64,000 bases of DNA from Microcella flavibacter (GCF_012530535.1 NZ_CP051299.1:1550001-1614000); one strand, 5' to 3'. Shown: positions 18,901 through 28,254, numbered from the stretch's first letter. Translations and numbers: made by a program. The notes: generated by a model not told the origin, from the letters alone.

Positions 18901-19461
18901 GTAGTTCTCGCGGCCGAAGATGTCGCGGAACTCCGCCGCCGCCTCCACGGCCTTGTCGTACTGCCCCAGGCGCAGGCGGGTCTGCACCTCGCCGCTCGGG
19001 CATCCGGTCGTGGCGATGATGCCCTTGCCGTAGGTGCTCAGCAGCTCGCGGTCCATGCGGGGCTTGAAGTAGTAGCCCTCGAGCGAGGCCTTCGACGACA
19101 TGCGGAACAGGTTGTGCATGCCCTCCGTCGTCTCGGCGAGCATCGTGATGTGCGTGTAGGCGCCGGCTCCCGAGACGTCGTCCTCGCCGCCCGAGCCCCA
19201 CTTCACGCGCGTCTTGTCCGTGCGGTGCGTGCCGGGCGTGAGGTAGGCCTCCGTGCCGATGATCGGCTTGATGCCCGCCTCGGTGGCGGTGCGCCAGAAG
19301 TCGAAGGCGCCGAACATGTTGCCGTGGTCGGTCACGGCGATCGCGGGCATGCCCTGAGCGACCGCCTCGGTGATGAGGGGCTTCACCCGGGCGGCGCCGT
19401 CGAGCATCGAGTACTCGCTGTGCACGTGGAGGTGGACGAACGAGTCGCCGGGAGATGTCAC
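15949..19461 (-). CDS. dnaE: DNA polymerase III alpha subunit
   Basis: The replicative polymerase catalytic subunit (DnaE1 type, 1170 residues). It begins with the PHP domain (VHLHVHSEYSMLDG), has the catalytic aspartates in MPDFDVDFDDRRR, and ends with helix-hairpin-helix, OB-fold and tail regions. The frame stays open upstream, but the GTG at 19461 is preceded by GGAGG and matches the family N-terminus. A TAGACT box lies 31 nt upstream. The gene closes the division-cluster block. Confidence 0.96.
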   Translation of the reverse strand: MTSPGDSFVHLHVHSEYSMLDGAARVKPLITEAVAQGMPAIAVTDHGNMFGAFDFWRTATEAGIKPIIGTEAYLTPGTHRTDKTRVKWGSGGEDDVSGAGAYTHITMLAETTEGMHNLFRMSSKASLEGYYFKPRMDRELLSTYGKGIIATTGCPSGEVQTRLRLGQYDKAVEAAAEFRDIFGRENYFAEIMDHGLGIERRIMSDLIRLAKDLGLPMVATNDLHYTHPGDAQSHAALLCVQSGSTLHDPNRFKFDADEFYLKTPAQMRELFRDHPEACDNTLLIAERVDVRFDTQANYMPKFPVPEGETEDGWFVQEVEKGLAYRYPDGVSAEVRARAEYEIGVITQMGFPSYFLVVADFINWSKNHGIRVGPGRGSGAGSMVAYAMRITDLDPIRHGLIFERFLNPDRVSMPDFDVDFDDRRRGEVIRYVTDKYGDERVAQIVTYGTIKAKQALKDSSRVLGFPFGMGEKLTKAMPPAIMGKDMPLSGILDRSHERFKEAADFRTVIETDAEARTVFDTALGLENLKRQWGVHAAGVIMSSEPLLDIIPIMKREQDGQIVTQFDYPACESLGLIKMDFLGLRNLTIIDDALDNIEANRGEKLVLEELELDDPAAYELMARGDTLGVFQLDGGPMRSLLRMMKPDNFEDISAVLALYRPGPMGADSHTNYALRKNGRQQITPIHPELAEPLEEVLGQTYGLIVYQEQVMAIAQKLAGYTLAQADLLRRAMGKKKKSELDKQFENFSAGMAANGYSMAAVQTLWDILLPFSDYAFNKAHSAAYGVVSYWTAYLKAHYPAEYMAALLTSVGDSKDKMAVYLNECRRMGITVLPPDVNESIGFFAAVGDDIRFGLGAVRNVGTNVVDGIRSAREQKEPFTGFFDFLKKVPAPVANKRAIESLIKAGAFDSLGSTRRALMEIHEGAVEAAVKEKRAELNGDVGFDFDSLFDEPAQTELVPERPEWAKKDKLAFEREMLGLYVSDHPLAGLEVALSKHAGSSIAELNDNPPGDGEQVTVAGLITSVQHRVARNSGNPYGMVTIEDFGGEVQAMFLGKTYQEFGMRLAADSIVVVRGRVNHRDDGITLQAITLQMPDMGVATESGPLTLTVREQRATVDVVTELGAVLSRHRGTTEVRLRLVRADAARVFELPHRIAPTTDFFGEVKSLLGPRALA

Positions 19462-19492
19462 GGGAGCCTCCGCTGGGTGGGGTCGAGCAGTC

Positions 19493-19498
19493 AGTCTA
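19493..19498 (-). promoter_or_regulatory. -10 element of dnaE
   Basis: TAGACT on the minus strand lies 31 nt before the dnaE GTG and leaves a short leader with GGAGG, so dnaE can be transcribed independently of rluD. Confidence 0.45.
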
Positions 19499-19552
19499 GG
19501 TCGGCCGCGGAGGGCCCATCGGCGTGTCGGCCGAGCGTGTCCGGGGGTCGGC

Positions 19553-20476
19553 TCAGGGGGCCTCGAGCACGTCGAGCGCGTGCTGCAGATCGGCCGGGTA
19601 CAGCGAGGAGAACCGCACCGCATCGCCGGTCGCGGGATGCGCGAAGCCGAGGTGCATGGCGTGCAGCCACTGCCGCCCGAGGCCGAGGCGCTCGCTCAGC
19701 CGCGGGTCGGCGCCGTACATCGCGTCGCCCGCGCAGGGGTGGCGCTGCGCGGCCATGTGCACGCGGATCTGGTGGGTGCGCCCCGTCTCGAGGTGCACCT
19801 CGAGGAGGGTCGCCGCCGGGAACGCCTCGAGCGTGTCGTAGTGGGTCACCGAGGGCTTGCCGTCGGCGACGACCGCGAACCGCCACGTCGAGCCGGGGTG
19901 CCGACCGATGGGCGCGTCGATCGTGCCGGAGAAGGGGTCGGGATGCCCCTGGACGAGCGCGTGGTAGATCTTCTCGACCTCGCGGTCGTGGAACTGCCGC
20001 TTGAGCTCGACGTAGGCCCGCTCGCTCTTCGCGACCACCATCAGACCGCTCGTGCCGGCGTCGAGACGGTGCACGATGCCCGCCCGCTCCGCGGGGCCCG
20101 AGGTCGCCGTGCGGACGCCGCCGGCGGCGAGGGCACCGAGCACGGTCGGACCCTCCCAGCCCATGCTGGGGTGCGCGGCCACGCCGACCGGCTTGTCGAT
20201 CACGACGAGGTCGTCGTCCTCGTGCATGATCCGCAGGTCGTCGACCGCGCGCGGCTCGACCCGCACCTCGCGCCGCGGCTGCCACTCGACCTCGAGCCAC
20301 GCGTCGCCCACCAGCCGGTCGCTCTTGCCGACCGCGCGGCCGTCGAGCCGGACTCCCCCGGCCTCGGCGATCTCGGCCGCCTGGGTGCGCGAGAAGCCGA
20401 GCAGCTTCGCGAGCCCGGCGTCGACGCGCTCGCCGGAAAGCCCGTCGGGGACGGGGAGCGATCGCGACTCGGTCAC
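19553..20476 (-). CDS. rluD: RluA-family pseudouridine synthase (RluD-like)
   Basis: Isomerises uridines in 23S rRNA. The 307-residue protein has an N-terminal S4 RNA-binding domain and the catalytic block [15 protein letters not shown] with the nucleophile Asp, followed by [11 protein letters not shown]. The start is GTG at 20476 behind GGGGAG. In related actinobacteria lspA usually lies between divIVA and this gene. Here only 34 bp separate them. Confidence 0.93.
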   Translation of the reverse strand: MTESRSLPVPDGLSGERVDAGLAKLLGFSRTQAAEIAEAGGVRLDGRAVGKSDRLVGDAWLEVEWQPRREVRVEPRAVDDLRIMHEDDDLVVIDKPVGVAAHPSMGWEGPTVLGALAAGGVRTATSGPAERAGIVHRLDAGTSGLMVVAKSERAYVELKRQFHDREVEKIYHALVQGHPDPFSGTIDAPIGRHPGSTWRFAVVADGKPSVTHYDTLEAFPAATLLEVHLETGRTHQIRVHMAAQRHPCAGDAMYGADPRLSERLGLGRQWLHAMHLGFAHPATGDAVRFSSLYPADLQHALDVLEAP

Positions 20477-20510
20477 GATCGTGCTCCCCGTCCCCGACGG
20501 AGGGTGCTGC

Positions 20511-21323
20511 TCAGGAGCCGTAGCCCGGGAAGGTGCCCGGGGTCTGCTGCGGCTGGCCGAAGCTCGGCGCGGAGCCCGGGAAGCCGTAGCCGGGCGCGGG
20601 CGCGGAGGCCGGAGCGGCCGCCGAGCTCGCCGAGGCGGCGGAGCCCGCCGGCGCGGCGGGCGCGGCCGAGCTCTGCGAGCTGGTCTCGAGCTCGCGCAGC
20701 TGGCCCTGGATGTACGTGCGCAGCTGCGAGCGGTACTCGCGCTCGAAGACGCGCAGCTCCTCCACGCGGGTCTCGAGCGTGGCGCGCTCGGCGTTCAACG
20801 CGTCGACGATCTCGCGCTGCGTGCCCTCGGCCTCGGAGATGAGGCGCGCCTTGTGCGCCTCGCCCTCGGCGATGAGCTCGTCGCGCTTGGCGATGCCCTC
20901 TCGCACGTGCTCCTCGTGCAGGCGGCGGGCGAGCTGCAGCAGGTTGTTGGTGCTCGTCGTCTCGAGCTCGGACGAGGTCTGGCCGTAGGCCGGCGCCTCG
21001 ACGGCCGGAGCGGCCGGGGCCGAGGGCACCGCGGGCGCGGGGGCCGGCGTCGGCTCGGGAGCGGGGGTCTCGGCGACGACCGGGCTCGGCGCGGGCGCGG
21101 AGGCGGGGGCCGAGGCCGGGAGCGCACCGCTGCGCTGCTGCTCGGCCATGCGGGCATCCGCGGCGACGAGCCGCTGGCGCAGCTCCTCGTTCTCCTGGTT
21201 GAGGCGGCGGAGCTCGACGACGATCTCGTCGAGGAAGTCGTCGACCTCGTCCTGGTCGTAGCCCTCGCGGAACTTGGTGGACTGGAAACGCTTGTTGACG
21301 ACGTCTTCGGGCGTGAGTGCCAT
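20511..21323 (-). CDS. divIVA: DivIVA/Wag31 polar growth and septum protein
   Basis: DivIVA binds negatively curved membrane at poles and septum and organises wall synthesis. The 270-residue protein starts [14 protein letters not shown] and carries the N-terminal DivIVA domain with coiled coil (about residues 1-60). A long Ala/Pro/Glu linker (about 65-120), a second long coiled coil (about 130-215) and a Gly/Pro/Ala-rich tail follow. The ATG at 21323 is preceded by GAGGTGA. It follows yggT in the usual ftsZ-yggS-sepF-yggT-divIVA order. Confidence 0.94.
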   Translation of the reverse strand: MALTPEDVVNKRFQSTKFREGYDQDEVDDFLDEIVVELRRLNQENEELRQRLVAADARMAEQQRSGALPASAPASAPAPSPVVAETPAPEPTPAPAPAVPSAPAAPAVEAPAYGQTSSELETTSTNNLLQLARRLHEEHVREGIAKRDELIAEGEAHKARLISEAEGTQREIVDALNAERATLETRVEELRVFEREYRSQLRTYIQGQLRELETSSQSSAAPAAPAGSAASASSAAAPASAPAPGYGFPGSAPSFGQPQQTPGTFPGYGS

Positions 21324-21489
21324 GTCCGTCACCTCGTGACTTTCTGGAGCGGGCGGATAACGATGGAGTAACGCTAGCAACAACGCATCACACGCGTCAC
21401 ATCAGCGACCCCAGCGTACAGACCCGAGCGCCTCGGCGCAGTGCCGATCGGGCCGGCGCGGTGAGACGACCGCTCGGACGCGCTCGCGG

Positions 21490-21798
21490 TCAGCCCGAGA
21501 AGGCGATGCTCTGCGCGATGATCATCAGGATGTAGACCACGATCAGCACGATCGTCCAGGCGAGATCGAGCTGCACGGCGCCGAGGCGGAGCGGCGGGAT
21601 GACGCGGCGCACGGCCTTGATCGGCGGATCGGTGATCGTGTAGCTCAGCTCGGCCGCGATGATCACGCCGCCCTGCGGGCGCCACGACCGGTTGAGGGCC
21701 TGGATCCAGTCGAAGATGAACCTCGCCCACATGGCGATGAAGACGCCGAGGAGGGCGACGTAGATCGCTCCGAAGACGATGGAGAGCACGAGGGTCAC
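21490..21798 (-). CDS. YggT-family membrane protein
   Basis: A 102-residue protein with two hydrophobic helices (about residues 3-25 and 75-98) separated by the conserved YggT loop (ITDPPIKAVRRVIPPLRLGAVQLDL). Function is not established. The family is linked to division clusters and cation tolerance. The start is GTG at 21798 with a weak ribosome-binding site. It lies between sepF and divIVA. Confidence 0.88.
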   Translation of the reverse strand: MTLVLSIVFGAIYVALLGVFIAMWARFIFDWIQALNRSWRPQGGVIIAAELSYTITDPPIKAVRRVIPPLRLGAVQLDLAWTIVLIVVYILMIIAQSIAFSG

Positions 21799-21897
21799 GG
21801 GGGAAGTCTCTCAGATGCGCGCGGGAGGAACCTGCGCCCGGAGGACGGGCGCGGGCGTCGGCGGACGCCGCGCCGGGCACGGGGGCCCGGCGACGGA

Positions 21898-22410
21898 TCA
21901 GCCGAGGAAGGAGGCGTCGACCTCGGACTCGACATCGGCCTGCTCGCCGCTCACGGCGACGTGCGCGGGCGACAGGAGGAAGACCTTGCTCGTGACGCGC
22001 TCGATCTTGCCGTAGAGGCCCTGCGACAGGCCACTGGCGAAGTCGATGAGGCGGCGGGCCTCGGACTCGGTCATCTGCGAGAGGTTGATGATGACGGGGA
22101 TGCCGTCGCGGAAGCTCTCGGCGATGACCTGGGCGTCCTTGTAGTGGCGGGGGTGGACGGTGAGGATCTCGTTCATGTCGGCGGCTGCGGCATTCCGGGT
22201 CGGGGCGGGGCGGCGCAGCGGCGTCACGGGGGCGCGCTGCGGGCCGGGGGCGGGAGCCGCGGCTGCGGCGGCGGGAGCGGCGTGCGGGGCGCGGTCGTGC
22301 GGGGCGCGGTCGTGCGGGGCGCGGTCCTGCGCGGCCGGCGTCTCGTACTCCTCCTGCTCGTCGGCGAGGCCGAGGTACACCATGGTCTTGCGCAGCGGGT
22401 TGCTCATCAT
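21898..22410 (-). CDS. sepF: Cell division protein SepF
   Basis: SepF tethers FtsZ to the membrane and is essential in actinobacteria, which lack FtsA. The 170-residue protein starts (M)[14 protein letters not shown], the amphipathic membrane-binding helix. It then has an Ala/Pro-rich linker with three perfect DRAPH repeats and the C-terminal SepF domain ([19 protein letters not shown]). Either of two adjacent ATGs (22410 or 22407) could be used, and AGGACGG lies upstream. Confidence 0.94.
   Translation of the reverse strand: MMSNPLRKTMVYLGLADEQEEYETPAAQDRAPHDRAPHDRAPHAAPAAAAAAPAPGPQRAPVTPLRRPAPTRNAAAADMNEILTVHPRHYKDAQVIAESFRDGIPVIINLSQMTESEARRLIDFASGLSQGLYGKIERVTSKVFLLSPAHVAVSGEQADVESEVDASFLG
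22282..22326. repeat. Three tandem 15-bp repeats inside sepF
   Basis: Three perfect copies of a 15-bp unit (22282-22296, 22297-22311, 22312-22326) encode DRAPH three times in the disordered SepF linker. Copy number at such a site could vary between strains. Confidence 0.9.
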
Positions 22411-22440
22411 CCGTCCTAACGGTCGTCGTGCGGTTCGAGG

Positions 22441-23133
22441 CTAGAGGGGCGCGGGGCGTTTTCCGGTGATTGCCGTGCCGATGCGCAGGTGTGTCGCCCC
22501 CTCGGCGATCGCCTCGGCGTAATCGCCGGACATGCCCGCCGAGATCTGCGTGGCGGCGGGGGCGATCGCGCGCAGGCGCTCGCTGATCCGGCGCAGGCGG
22601 GCGAAGGCGGCGCGCGGCTCCTCGTCGAGGGGAGCGACGCCCATGACGCCGCGGAGGGAGAGGTGCTCGGCGGCGAGGACGACCTCGGCCAGGGCATCCA
22701 CCGCATCGGGCGCAGCCCCGCCGCGACCCGGGTCGTCGGTGAGGTTCACCTCGAGGAACACGTCGAGCGGGGTCTGCGCTTTCGCGAGAGCGGTGACGAG
22801 GGATGCCCGGTCGACGGAGTGCACCGCGCTCGCGTACTGCGCCACGGCCTTGGCCTTGTTCGACTGCAGCTGGCCGACGAAGTGCCAGGTGAGCGGCTCG
22901 TCGGCGAGCTCGGCCGCCTTCGGCGCCGCGTCCTGATGCCGGTTCTCGCCGACGTGACGCACCCCGAGGCTCACGAGCTCGCGCACCAGCGAGGCGGGGT
23001 GGAACTTGGTGACGACGATGAGCGTCGGCGGGTCGTCGGCGCGCCCCGCCGCCCGGCAGGCCTCGGCGATGCCCCCGGTGACCGCGGCGTAGCGCTCGGC
23101 GAGCCCGGGATCGCCGGAGGGCGCCCCGCTCAT
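22441..23133 (-). CDS. YggS-family PLP homeostasis protein
   Basis: A 230-residue PLP-binding TIM-barrel protein (PLPBP/YggS) that buffers free pyridoxal phosphate. The PLP lysine is in LIVVTKFHPA, and the HFVGQLQSNKAK and EVNLTDDPGRGG blocks are typical. It lies 31 bp after ftsZ. A pgeF gene, commonly found between them in actinobacteria, is absent. The ATG at 23133 has no clear ribosome-binding site. Confidence 0.92.
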   Translation of the reverse strand: MSGAPSGDPGLAERYAAVTGGIAEACRAAGRADDPPTLIVVTKFHPASLVRELVSLGVRHVGENRHQDAAPKAAELADEPLTWHFVGQLQSNKAKAVAQYASAVHSVDRASLVTALAKAQTPLDVFLEVNLTDDPGRGGAAPDAVDALAEVVLAAEHLSLRGVMGVAPLDEEPRAAFARLRRISERLRAIAPAATQISAGMSGDYAEAIAEGATHLRIGTAITGKRPAPL

Positions 23134-23164
23134 CGGAGGCGCGCCGTCGAGCCCGGGGCGGGCG

Positions 23165-24313
23165 TCATCGCAGGAAGTCGGGGATGTCGAGATCGTCGTC
23201 GTCGCCGTCGGCCTCGAGCGGGTCGACGGTCGAGCGGGCGACGAGCCCGGGCGCCTCGGGAGCGGCGGGCGCCTGCTCGGCGCCCTCGGCCGGCTGGGCG
23301 GTGACGCTCTCCCCCGGCGCCGCGGCGACGAAGGTCGAGCGGCGGTCCTTGGCGACCGTGCTCGGCTCGCCGCCGTCGAAGCCCGCGGCGATGACGGTGA
23401 CCCGCACCTCGTCGCCGAGCGAGTCGTCGATGACGGCGCCGAAGATGATGTTCGCCTCGGGGTGCACGGCCTCCTGCACGAGCTTGGCCGCGTCGTTGAT
23501 CTCGAAGATGCCGAGGTTCGACCCGCCCTGGATCGACAGCAGCACGCCGTGCGCGCCGTCGATGCTCGCCTCGAGCAGCGGGCTCGCGACGGCGAGCTCG
23601 GCCGCCTTGATGGCGCGGTCGGCGCCGCGGCTGGAGCCGATGCCCATGAGCGCGCTGCCGGCGCCCTGCATGACGCTCTTGACGTCGGCGAAGTCGAGGT
23701 TGATGAGGCCGGGGGTCGTGATGAGGTCGGTGATGCCCTGCACGCCGGCGAGCAGCACCTGATCGGCGGTCGCGAAGGCCTCGAGCATCGAGATGCCGCG
23801 GTCGCTGATCTCGAGCAGGCGGTCGTTCGGCACGACGATGAGGGTGTCGACCTCGTTCTTGAGCATCGCCACGCCGTCCTCGGCCTGGGCCTGGCGGCGC
23901 TTGCCCTCGAAGCCGAAGGGCTTCGTGACGACGCCGATGGTCAGGGCGCCGATCGACTTGGCGATGCGCGCGACGACGGGCGCGCCGCCCGTGCCGGTGC
24001 CGCCGCCCTCGCCCGCGGTGACGAAGACCATGTCGGCCCCGGCGAGGGCCTCCTCGATCTCCTCCGCGTGATCCTCGGCGGCGCGACGGCCGACCTCGGG
24101 GTCGGCGCCGGCGCCGAGTCCGCGGGTGAGCTCGCGGCCCACGTCGAGCTTGACGTCGGCGTCGCTCATGAGCAGCGCCTGGGCGTCGGTGTTGATGGCG
24201 ATGAACTCGACGCCCCGCAGCCCGAGCTCGATCATGCGGTTCACCGCATTGACGCCGCCGCCGCCGATGCCGACGACCTTGATCACGGCGAGGTAGTTCT
24301 GGTTGCTGGTCAC
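23165..24313 (-). CDS. ftsZ: Cell division protein FtsZ
   Basis: The tubulin-like GTPase of the Z ring. The 382-residue protein has the GTP-binding [15 protein letters not shown] signature and ends with the conserved tail DLDIPDFLR, which binds SepF. The linker is short and acidic. I chose the GTG at 24313, giving the N-terminus [14 protein letters not shown], because GGAGG lies 6 nt upstream. The in-frame TTG at 24331 lacks this. It has its own upstream regulatory region. Confidence 0.97.
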   Translation of the reverse strand: MTSNQNYLAVIKVVGIGGGGVNAVNRMIELGLRGVEFIAINTDAQALLMSDADVKLDVGRELTRGLGAGADPEVGRRAAEDHAEEIEEALAGADMVFVTAGEGGGTGTGGAPVVARIAKSIGALTIGVVTKPFGFEGKRRQAQAEDGVAMLKNEVDTLIVVPNDRLLEISDRGISMLEAFATADQVLLAGVQGITDLITTPGLINLDFADVKSVMQGAGSALMGIGSSRGADRAIKAAELAVASPLLEASIDGAHGVLLSIQGGSNLGIFEINDAAKLVQEAVHPEANIIFGAVIDDSLGDEVRVTVIAAGFDGGEPSTVAKDRRSTFVAAAPGESVTAQPAEGAEQAPAAPEAPGLVARSTVDPLEADGDDDDLDIPDFLR

Positions 24314-24334
24314 GTCCGGCCTCCGCGTCAAACC

Positions 24335-24357
24335 TTAAACCTGTAGTTGAGGTCTAA
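24335..24357 (-). promoter_or_regulatory. Inverted repeat at the ftsZ promoter
   Basis: TTAGACC and GGTTTAA (minus strand) form a 7-bp dyad with one mismatch around a 9-nt centre. It lies just downstream of a possible promoter (GTGTCA at 24385-24380, a 17-nt spacer, TAACTT at 24362-24357), so it would cover the transcription start. A MerR-type regulator such as FtsR is a candidate binder, by inference only. Confidence 0.45.
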
Positions 24358-24395
24358 AGTTATGCTCAGTATGTATTCCTGACACGACCGTAGGG

Positions 24396-24463
24396 GCGGG
24401 CATCCCCTCGTCGCCGAAGGACGCCCGCGTGTCGGCGGAATATCGCCGGGATGCGCATCCCGG
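24396..24463 (-). terminator. Two inverted repeats between ftsQ and ftsZ
   Basis: Reading on the minus strand after ftsQ, an 18-bp perfect palindrome (24446-24463, centre GATGCGCATC) is followed by a hairpin with 10-bp arms at 24428-24419 and 24405-24396 (one G-U pair). Both contain the GGATGC/GCATCC word. Terminator or attenuator between ftsQ and ftsZ is the likely role. Confidence 0.5.
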
Positions 24464-24490
24464 GCGCGTCGGCGCGGCGGGCGCGCGGGA

Positions 24491-25660
24491 TCAGAGGCGA
24501 CGGGCGATGAGGCTGTCGGGCGCCGAGACGTCGTACTGCCAGGCGACCGACTGGTCGCTCGTGGCGATCGCCGCCGCGAGCACGCGCGCCTTGTAGTCGG
24601 AGCGCTCCGCGCTCCCCCACCGCACCCGGTGGCCGGTGTCGGCGAAGGAGAAGGTGACGTCGTCGCGGGTGGTCGCGCTGATCACGTCGATGCGGGCGAC
24701 GAGGTCGGCGGGCAGGGCCGCGAGCACCGCCGCCGCGCTGCGGAAGGCGATCGACTCGGCATCGGCATCCCCCGCCTCGATGAGCGGCACCCCGGGCGGC
24801 CGCTCGGCGGTCGAGTCGACGACGACCCCCGCCGCGTCGACGAGCGCCACGCCGTCCGCCCGCTCGACGGCGCCGATCGGCGTGCGCTCGACGAGCCGCA
24901 CGACCAGCGTGTGCGGCGGCACGACCTCGGTCGAGTACGAGCGGATGAGCGGGAAGGCGCGCAGGTCGTCGCGGATCGCGCCGTGGTCGAGCAGCGCGAG
25001 CGGGGTGCCGGTGTGCTCGTCGAGCGCCTCGGTCACCGCCGCGGGGTCGAGCCGCTCGGCGCCCGTCACGGTGATCTCGGTGAGCGCCATGAGCGGCGAG
25101 ACGGTCACCGCGCCGACGCCCGCGACGAGCGCGACGAGCGCCCCCGAGGACGAGAGCACGAGGATTCGCCGACGGCGGCTGCGATGGGTGAAGCGGCGCA
25201 CCTCGGCGCGCTCGGCGCGACGGGCGGCCCGGGCGGCGGCGCGGGCGCGACGATCGGCCTGGCGGGCCTGCGCGGCGGGGTCGACGGGGCGGGATGGGCG
25301 GGGCGCGCGCTCGGGGCGGGCACCGGGGCGCAGGCGGGCGAGCAGCGAGGAGCCCGCGACGGCGGCCCCGCCGGCCCCGCCCGGGCCGCGACCCGGGATC
25401 GACGGAGCCGTGCGCCCGGCGTCGACGCCGGACGGCGCGGGTGCGCCCTCGCGGGCCTCGTCGCCGCGCGCCGGGCGGGCGGCGACGCGGTCGCCCCCGC
25501 CGGCTCGACCGTCGCGCGGCCGCTCCCCCTCGTCGCCGCGCTGCCGGGCGTCGCCCCGTCGCGCACGGGCGGACGTCGTCGCGCGCGGTCCGCGCGGGGC
25601 TCCCGAGGTCTCCGGCGCCGCGGGCCCCTGCCCGCGGTCGAAGCCCTCGGGCCGCTTCAT
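24491..25660 (-). CDS. ftsQ: Cell division protein FtsQ
   Basis: FtsQ is a bitopic divisome scaffold. The 389-residue protein has a very long Arg/Gly/Pro-rich cytoplasmic tail (about residues 1-165), one membrane helix (about 170-190), then the extracytoplasmic POTRA domain ([17 protein letters not shown]) and FtsQ domain. Its ATG overlaps the murC stop (ATGA), which fixes the start. Usual bacterial FtsQ cytoplasmic tails are much shorter. Confidence 0.94.
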   Translation of the reverse strand: MKRPEGFDRGQGPAAPETSGAPRGPRATTSARARRGDARQRGDEGERPRDGRAGGGDRVAARPARGDEAREGAPAPSGVDAGRTAPSIPGRGPGGAGGAAVAGSSLLARLRPGARPERAPRPSRPVDPAAQARQADRRARAAARAARRAERAEVRRFTHRSRRRRILVLSSSGALVALVAGVGAVTVSPLMALTEITVTGAERLDPAAVTEALDEHTGTPLALLDHGAIRDDLRAFPLIRSYSTEVVPPHTLVVRLVERTPIGAVERADGVALVDAAGVVVDSTAERPPGVPLIEAGDADAESIAFRSAAAVLAALPADLVARIDVISATTRDDVTFSFADTGHRVRWGSAERSDYKARVLAAAIATSDQSVAWQYDVSAPDSLIARRL

Positions 25661-27162
25661 CGCTGCGGCTCCGCGGGTGCCGGGTCGCCGGTGGTGGACG
25701 CCGCGGTGGGATCGTCGGCCGACGCCGGCACGGACGCCGCCGTGGCGAGGATCGCCTCGCGCACCTGCGGGATGATGCGGTAGACGTCGCCGCAGCTGAG
25801 CGTCATGACGATGTCGCCGGGGCGCGCGATCTCGGCGACGCGCGCCGCGGCCTCCGCCCAGTCGGGCCGGTAGTCCACCCGCGCGGCGTCGACGAAGGCC
25901 CCGCTCACGAGCGCGCCGGTCACGCCGGGGATCGGGTCCTCCCGGGCGCCGAAGACGTCGAGCACGACCGTGTGGTCGGCGAGCCGCTCGTAGGCGGCCG
26001 CGAACTCGCCGCCGAGCTGCTGCGTGCGGCTGTAGAGGTGCGGCTGGTGGATGGCGATGACGCGGTGCCCCTCGGCGACCGAGCGCGCCGTCTGCAGCGC
26101 GGCCTCGACCTCGGTGGGGTGGTGCGCGTAGTCGTCGACGAGCCGCACGCCCGCCGCCTCGCCGTGCGACTCGAAGCGGCGCTGGGTGCCGGCGAAGCCG
26201 TCGAGCGAGGCGGCGGCCTCGGCGAGCGGGATGCCCAGCCCCAGCAGCACGGCGATGACGCCCGCGGCGTTGAGCGCGTTGTGGTGCCCGGGCACGGCGA
26301 GCGCGACCGTCGCCGTCGAGCTGCCGGCGTGCACGGTGAACACGATCGGACCGGTCTCGGCGACGTCGGTCACGCGCACGTCGGCCTCGGCCGACTCGCC
26401 GAAGGTGAGCACGCGCGGGCCGGAGGGGGCGCCGGGGGCCGCGGCGCGGGCCGCGAGCAGCGCCGTGAGCCGCTGCGCGGCCGGGTCGTCGGCGGAGATC
26501 GCGAGCACCTCGCGCACGGCGCGGGCGAACTGGGCGAAGGCCTGCTCGATCGCCTCGGCCGAGCCGTAGTGGTCGAGGTGGTCGGTGTCGATGTTGGTGA
26601 CGATCGCGAGGCTCGCGTCGTACAGCAGGAAGGAGCCGTCGGACTCGTCGGCCTCGACCACGAAGAGCTCGCCCTCGCCCCATCCGGCGGAGGCTCCGGC
26701 GCCCTGGATGACCGCGCCGTTGACGAAGGAGGGGTCGCGGTCGAGGGCGCGCAGGGCCGTGACGAGCATCCCCGTCGAGGTGGACTTGCCGTGGGCGCCC
26801 GCGACCGCGACGAGGCGCTCGCCCCGCACGAGCCAGGCGAGGGCCTGCGAGCGGTGCAGCACGGGCAGGCCGCGACGCAGGGCCTCCAGGTACTCGGGGT
26901 TGTCCTGCCAGAGGGCTCCCGTGACGACGAGCGTGTCGGCCTCGCCGACGTGGGCGGCGTCGTGGCCGATCGCGACCGGGATGCCCCGCGAACGCAGCGC
27001 GTCGACCGCCCCGCTCTCGGATCGGTCGCTGCCGGTCACGGCGTACCCGCGGTCGTGGAACATGCGGGCGATGCCGCTCATGCCGCTGCCGCCGATGCCG
27101 ACGAAGTGCAGACGGCCGAGGTCGTCGGGGAGGATGAGGTCGGGGTCGGGCTTGATCGTCAT
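25657..27162 (-). CDS. murC: UDP-N-acetylmuramate--alanine ligase
   Basis: MurC adds the first amino acid to UDP-MurNAc. The 501-residue protein has the N-terminal [11 protein letters not shown] nucleotide-sugar loop, the ATP P-loop [11 protein letters not shown] (about residues 120-130), the DTDHLDHYG motif and [10 protein letters not shown]. The start ATG at 27162 follows GTGAGG. It ends in a 4-bp overlap with ftsQ. In type B peptidoglycan the first residue is often Gly or Ser, so the true substrate may not be alanine. Confidence 0.96.
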   Translation of the reverse strand: MTIKPDPDLILPDDLGRLHFVGIGGSGMSGIARMFHDRGYAVTGSDRSESGAVDALRSRGIPVAIGHDAAHVGEADTLVVTGALWQDNPEYLEALRRGLPVLHRSQALAWLVRGERLVAVAGAHGKSTSTGMLVTALRALDRDPSFVNGAVIQGAGASAGWGEGELFVVEADESDGSFLLYDASLAIVTNIDTDHLDHYGSAEAIEQAFAQFARAVREVLAISADDPAAQRLTALLAARAAAPGAPSGPRVLTFGESAEADVRVTDVAETGPIVFTVHAGSSTATVALAVPGHHNALNAAGVIAVLLGLGIPLAEAAASLDGFAGTQRRFESHGEAAGVRLVDDYAHHPTEVEAALQTARSVAEGHRVIAIHQPHLYSRTQQLGGEFAAAYERLADHTVVLDVFGAREDPIPGVTGALVSGAFVDAARVDYRPDWAEAAARVAEIARPGDIVMTLSCGDVYRIIPQVREAILATAASVPASADDPTAASTTGDPAPAEPQR

Positions 27163-27174
27163 AGCGGCCTCACC

Positions 27175-28254
27175 CTACGCGCTCGTCGCGAGGGCCTCGC
27201 GCACCAGGCCGAGCAGCGCGGCGCTGCCGTCACGACGGCCGACCGTGCCCGCCGCGGCGGCCATCCGGGCGATGCCGGCGCGGTGCATGAGCATGGGCAC
27301 GAGGGCGTCGCGCACCCACTCCGGGGTCGCGTCCGCGTCGTCGACGACGACCGCTCCCCCGGCCGCGACGAGCTCCCGCGCGTTGAGCCGCTGCTCGCCG
27401 TTGCCGACCGGGTAGGGCACGAGGACGGACGGCAGCCCGAGCGCGGCGAGCTCGCTGACCGTCGCGGAGCCCGAGCGGCACACGACGAGGTCGGCGAGGG
27501 CGAAGGCGAGATCCATGCGGTCGCAGTACTCGACGACGCGGTAGCCGGGGATGCCCGGGTCGTCGCCGCCGCGATCGCGGCCGGTGATGTGCAGCACCTG
27601 CCAGCCCGTGCCGAGGAGGTGGGCGATCGACTGCCCGACCGTCTGGTTGAGGCGGCGCGCGCCCGTCGAGCCGCCCGTGACGAGCAGGACGGGGCGGGCG
27701 GGGTCGAGATCGAAGAAGGCCCCCGCGACGGGGCGCGCGGCGACCCGGTCGAGCTGCAGGATCTCGCGTCGCAGCGGCATGCCGACGAGCCGGGCGCCGC
27801 GCATCGGCGTGCCGGCGAAGGTGATGCCGATGCGCCCGCCGAGCCGGTGCGCGAGGCGGTTCGCGATGCCCGGGCGGGCGTTCGCCTCGTGGGCGATGAT
27901 GGGGATGCCCTCGAGCCGGGCCGCGAGGTAGGCGGGGGCCGAGGCGTAGCCCCCGAAGCCGACGACGACCTGCACCCCGCGATCGCGGATGATCGCTCGC
28001 GTGCGGGCGACCGCCTCGCGGAACCGCAGCGGGAACCGCAGGGCGGCCCCGTCCGGCCGGCGCGGGAAGGGCACGCGCGGGATGGTGAGCAGCTCGTAGC
28101 CGCGCGCGGGCACGAGCCGCGCCTCGAGCCCCTCGGCCGTGCCGAGGACGAGCAGCTCGGCGTCAGACTCCTGCTCGCGCCAGTGATCGGCGAGGGCGAG
28201 CAGCGGATTGACGTGGCCGGCGGTCCCTCCGCCGGCCAGGAGTGCGGTCGTCAC
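27175..28254 (-). CDS. murG: UDP-GlcNAc:lipid I N-acetylglucosamine transferase
   Basis: MurG makes lipid II from lipid I at the inner membrane face. The 359-residue GT28 enzyme has the N-terminal GGGTAGHVNPLLALA loop, the VVGFGGYASAPAYLAA block, and a C-terminal GGSTGARRLNQ and CRSGSATVSELAALGLPS UDP-GlcNAc site. The frame continues upstream through ftsW, but the GTG at 28254 overlaps the ftsW stop (GTGA), which sets the start. Confidence 0.96.
   Translation of the reverse strand: MTTALLAGGGTAGHVNPLLALADHWREQESDAELLVLGTAEGLEARLVPARGYELLTIPRVPFPRRPDGAALRFPLRFREAVARTRAIIRDRGVQVVVGFGGYASAPAYLAARLEGIPIIAHEANARPGIANRLAHRLGGRIGITFAGTPMRGARLVGMPLRREILQLDRVAARPVAGAFFDLDPARPVLLVTGGSTGARRLNQTVGQSIAHLLGTGWQVLHITGRDRGGDDPGIPGYRVVEYCDRMDLAFALADLVVCRSGSATVSELAALGLPSVLVPYPVGNGEQRLNARELVAAGGAVVVDDADATPEWVRDALVPMLMHRAGIARMAAAAGTVGRRDGSAALLGLVREALATSA

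Noticed and set aside
24491-26683. Apparent 730-residue fusion upstream of FtsQ
   Set aside because: The upstream part is an out-of-frame reading of murC. The ATGA overlap at 25657-25660 marks the true ftsQ start.
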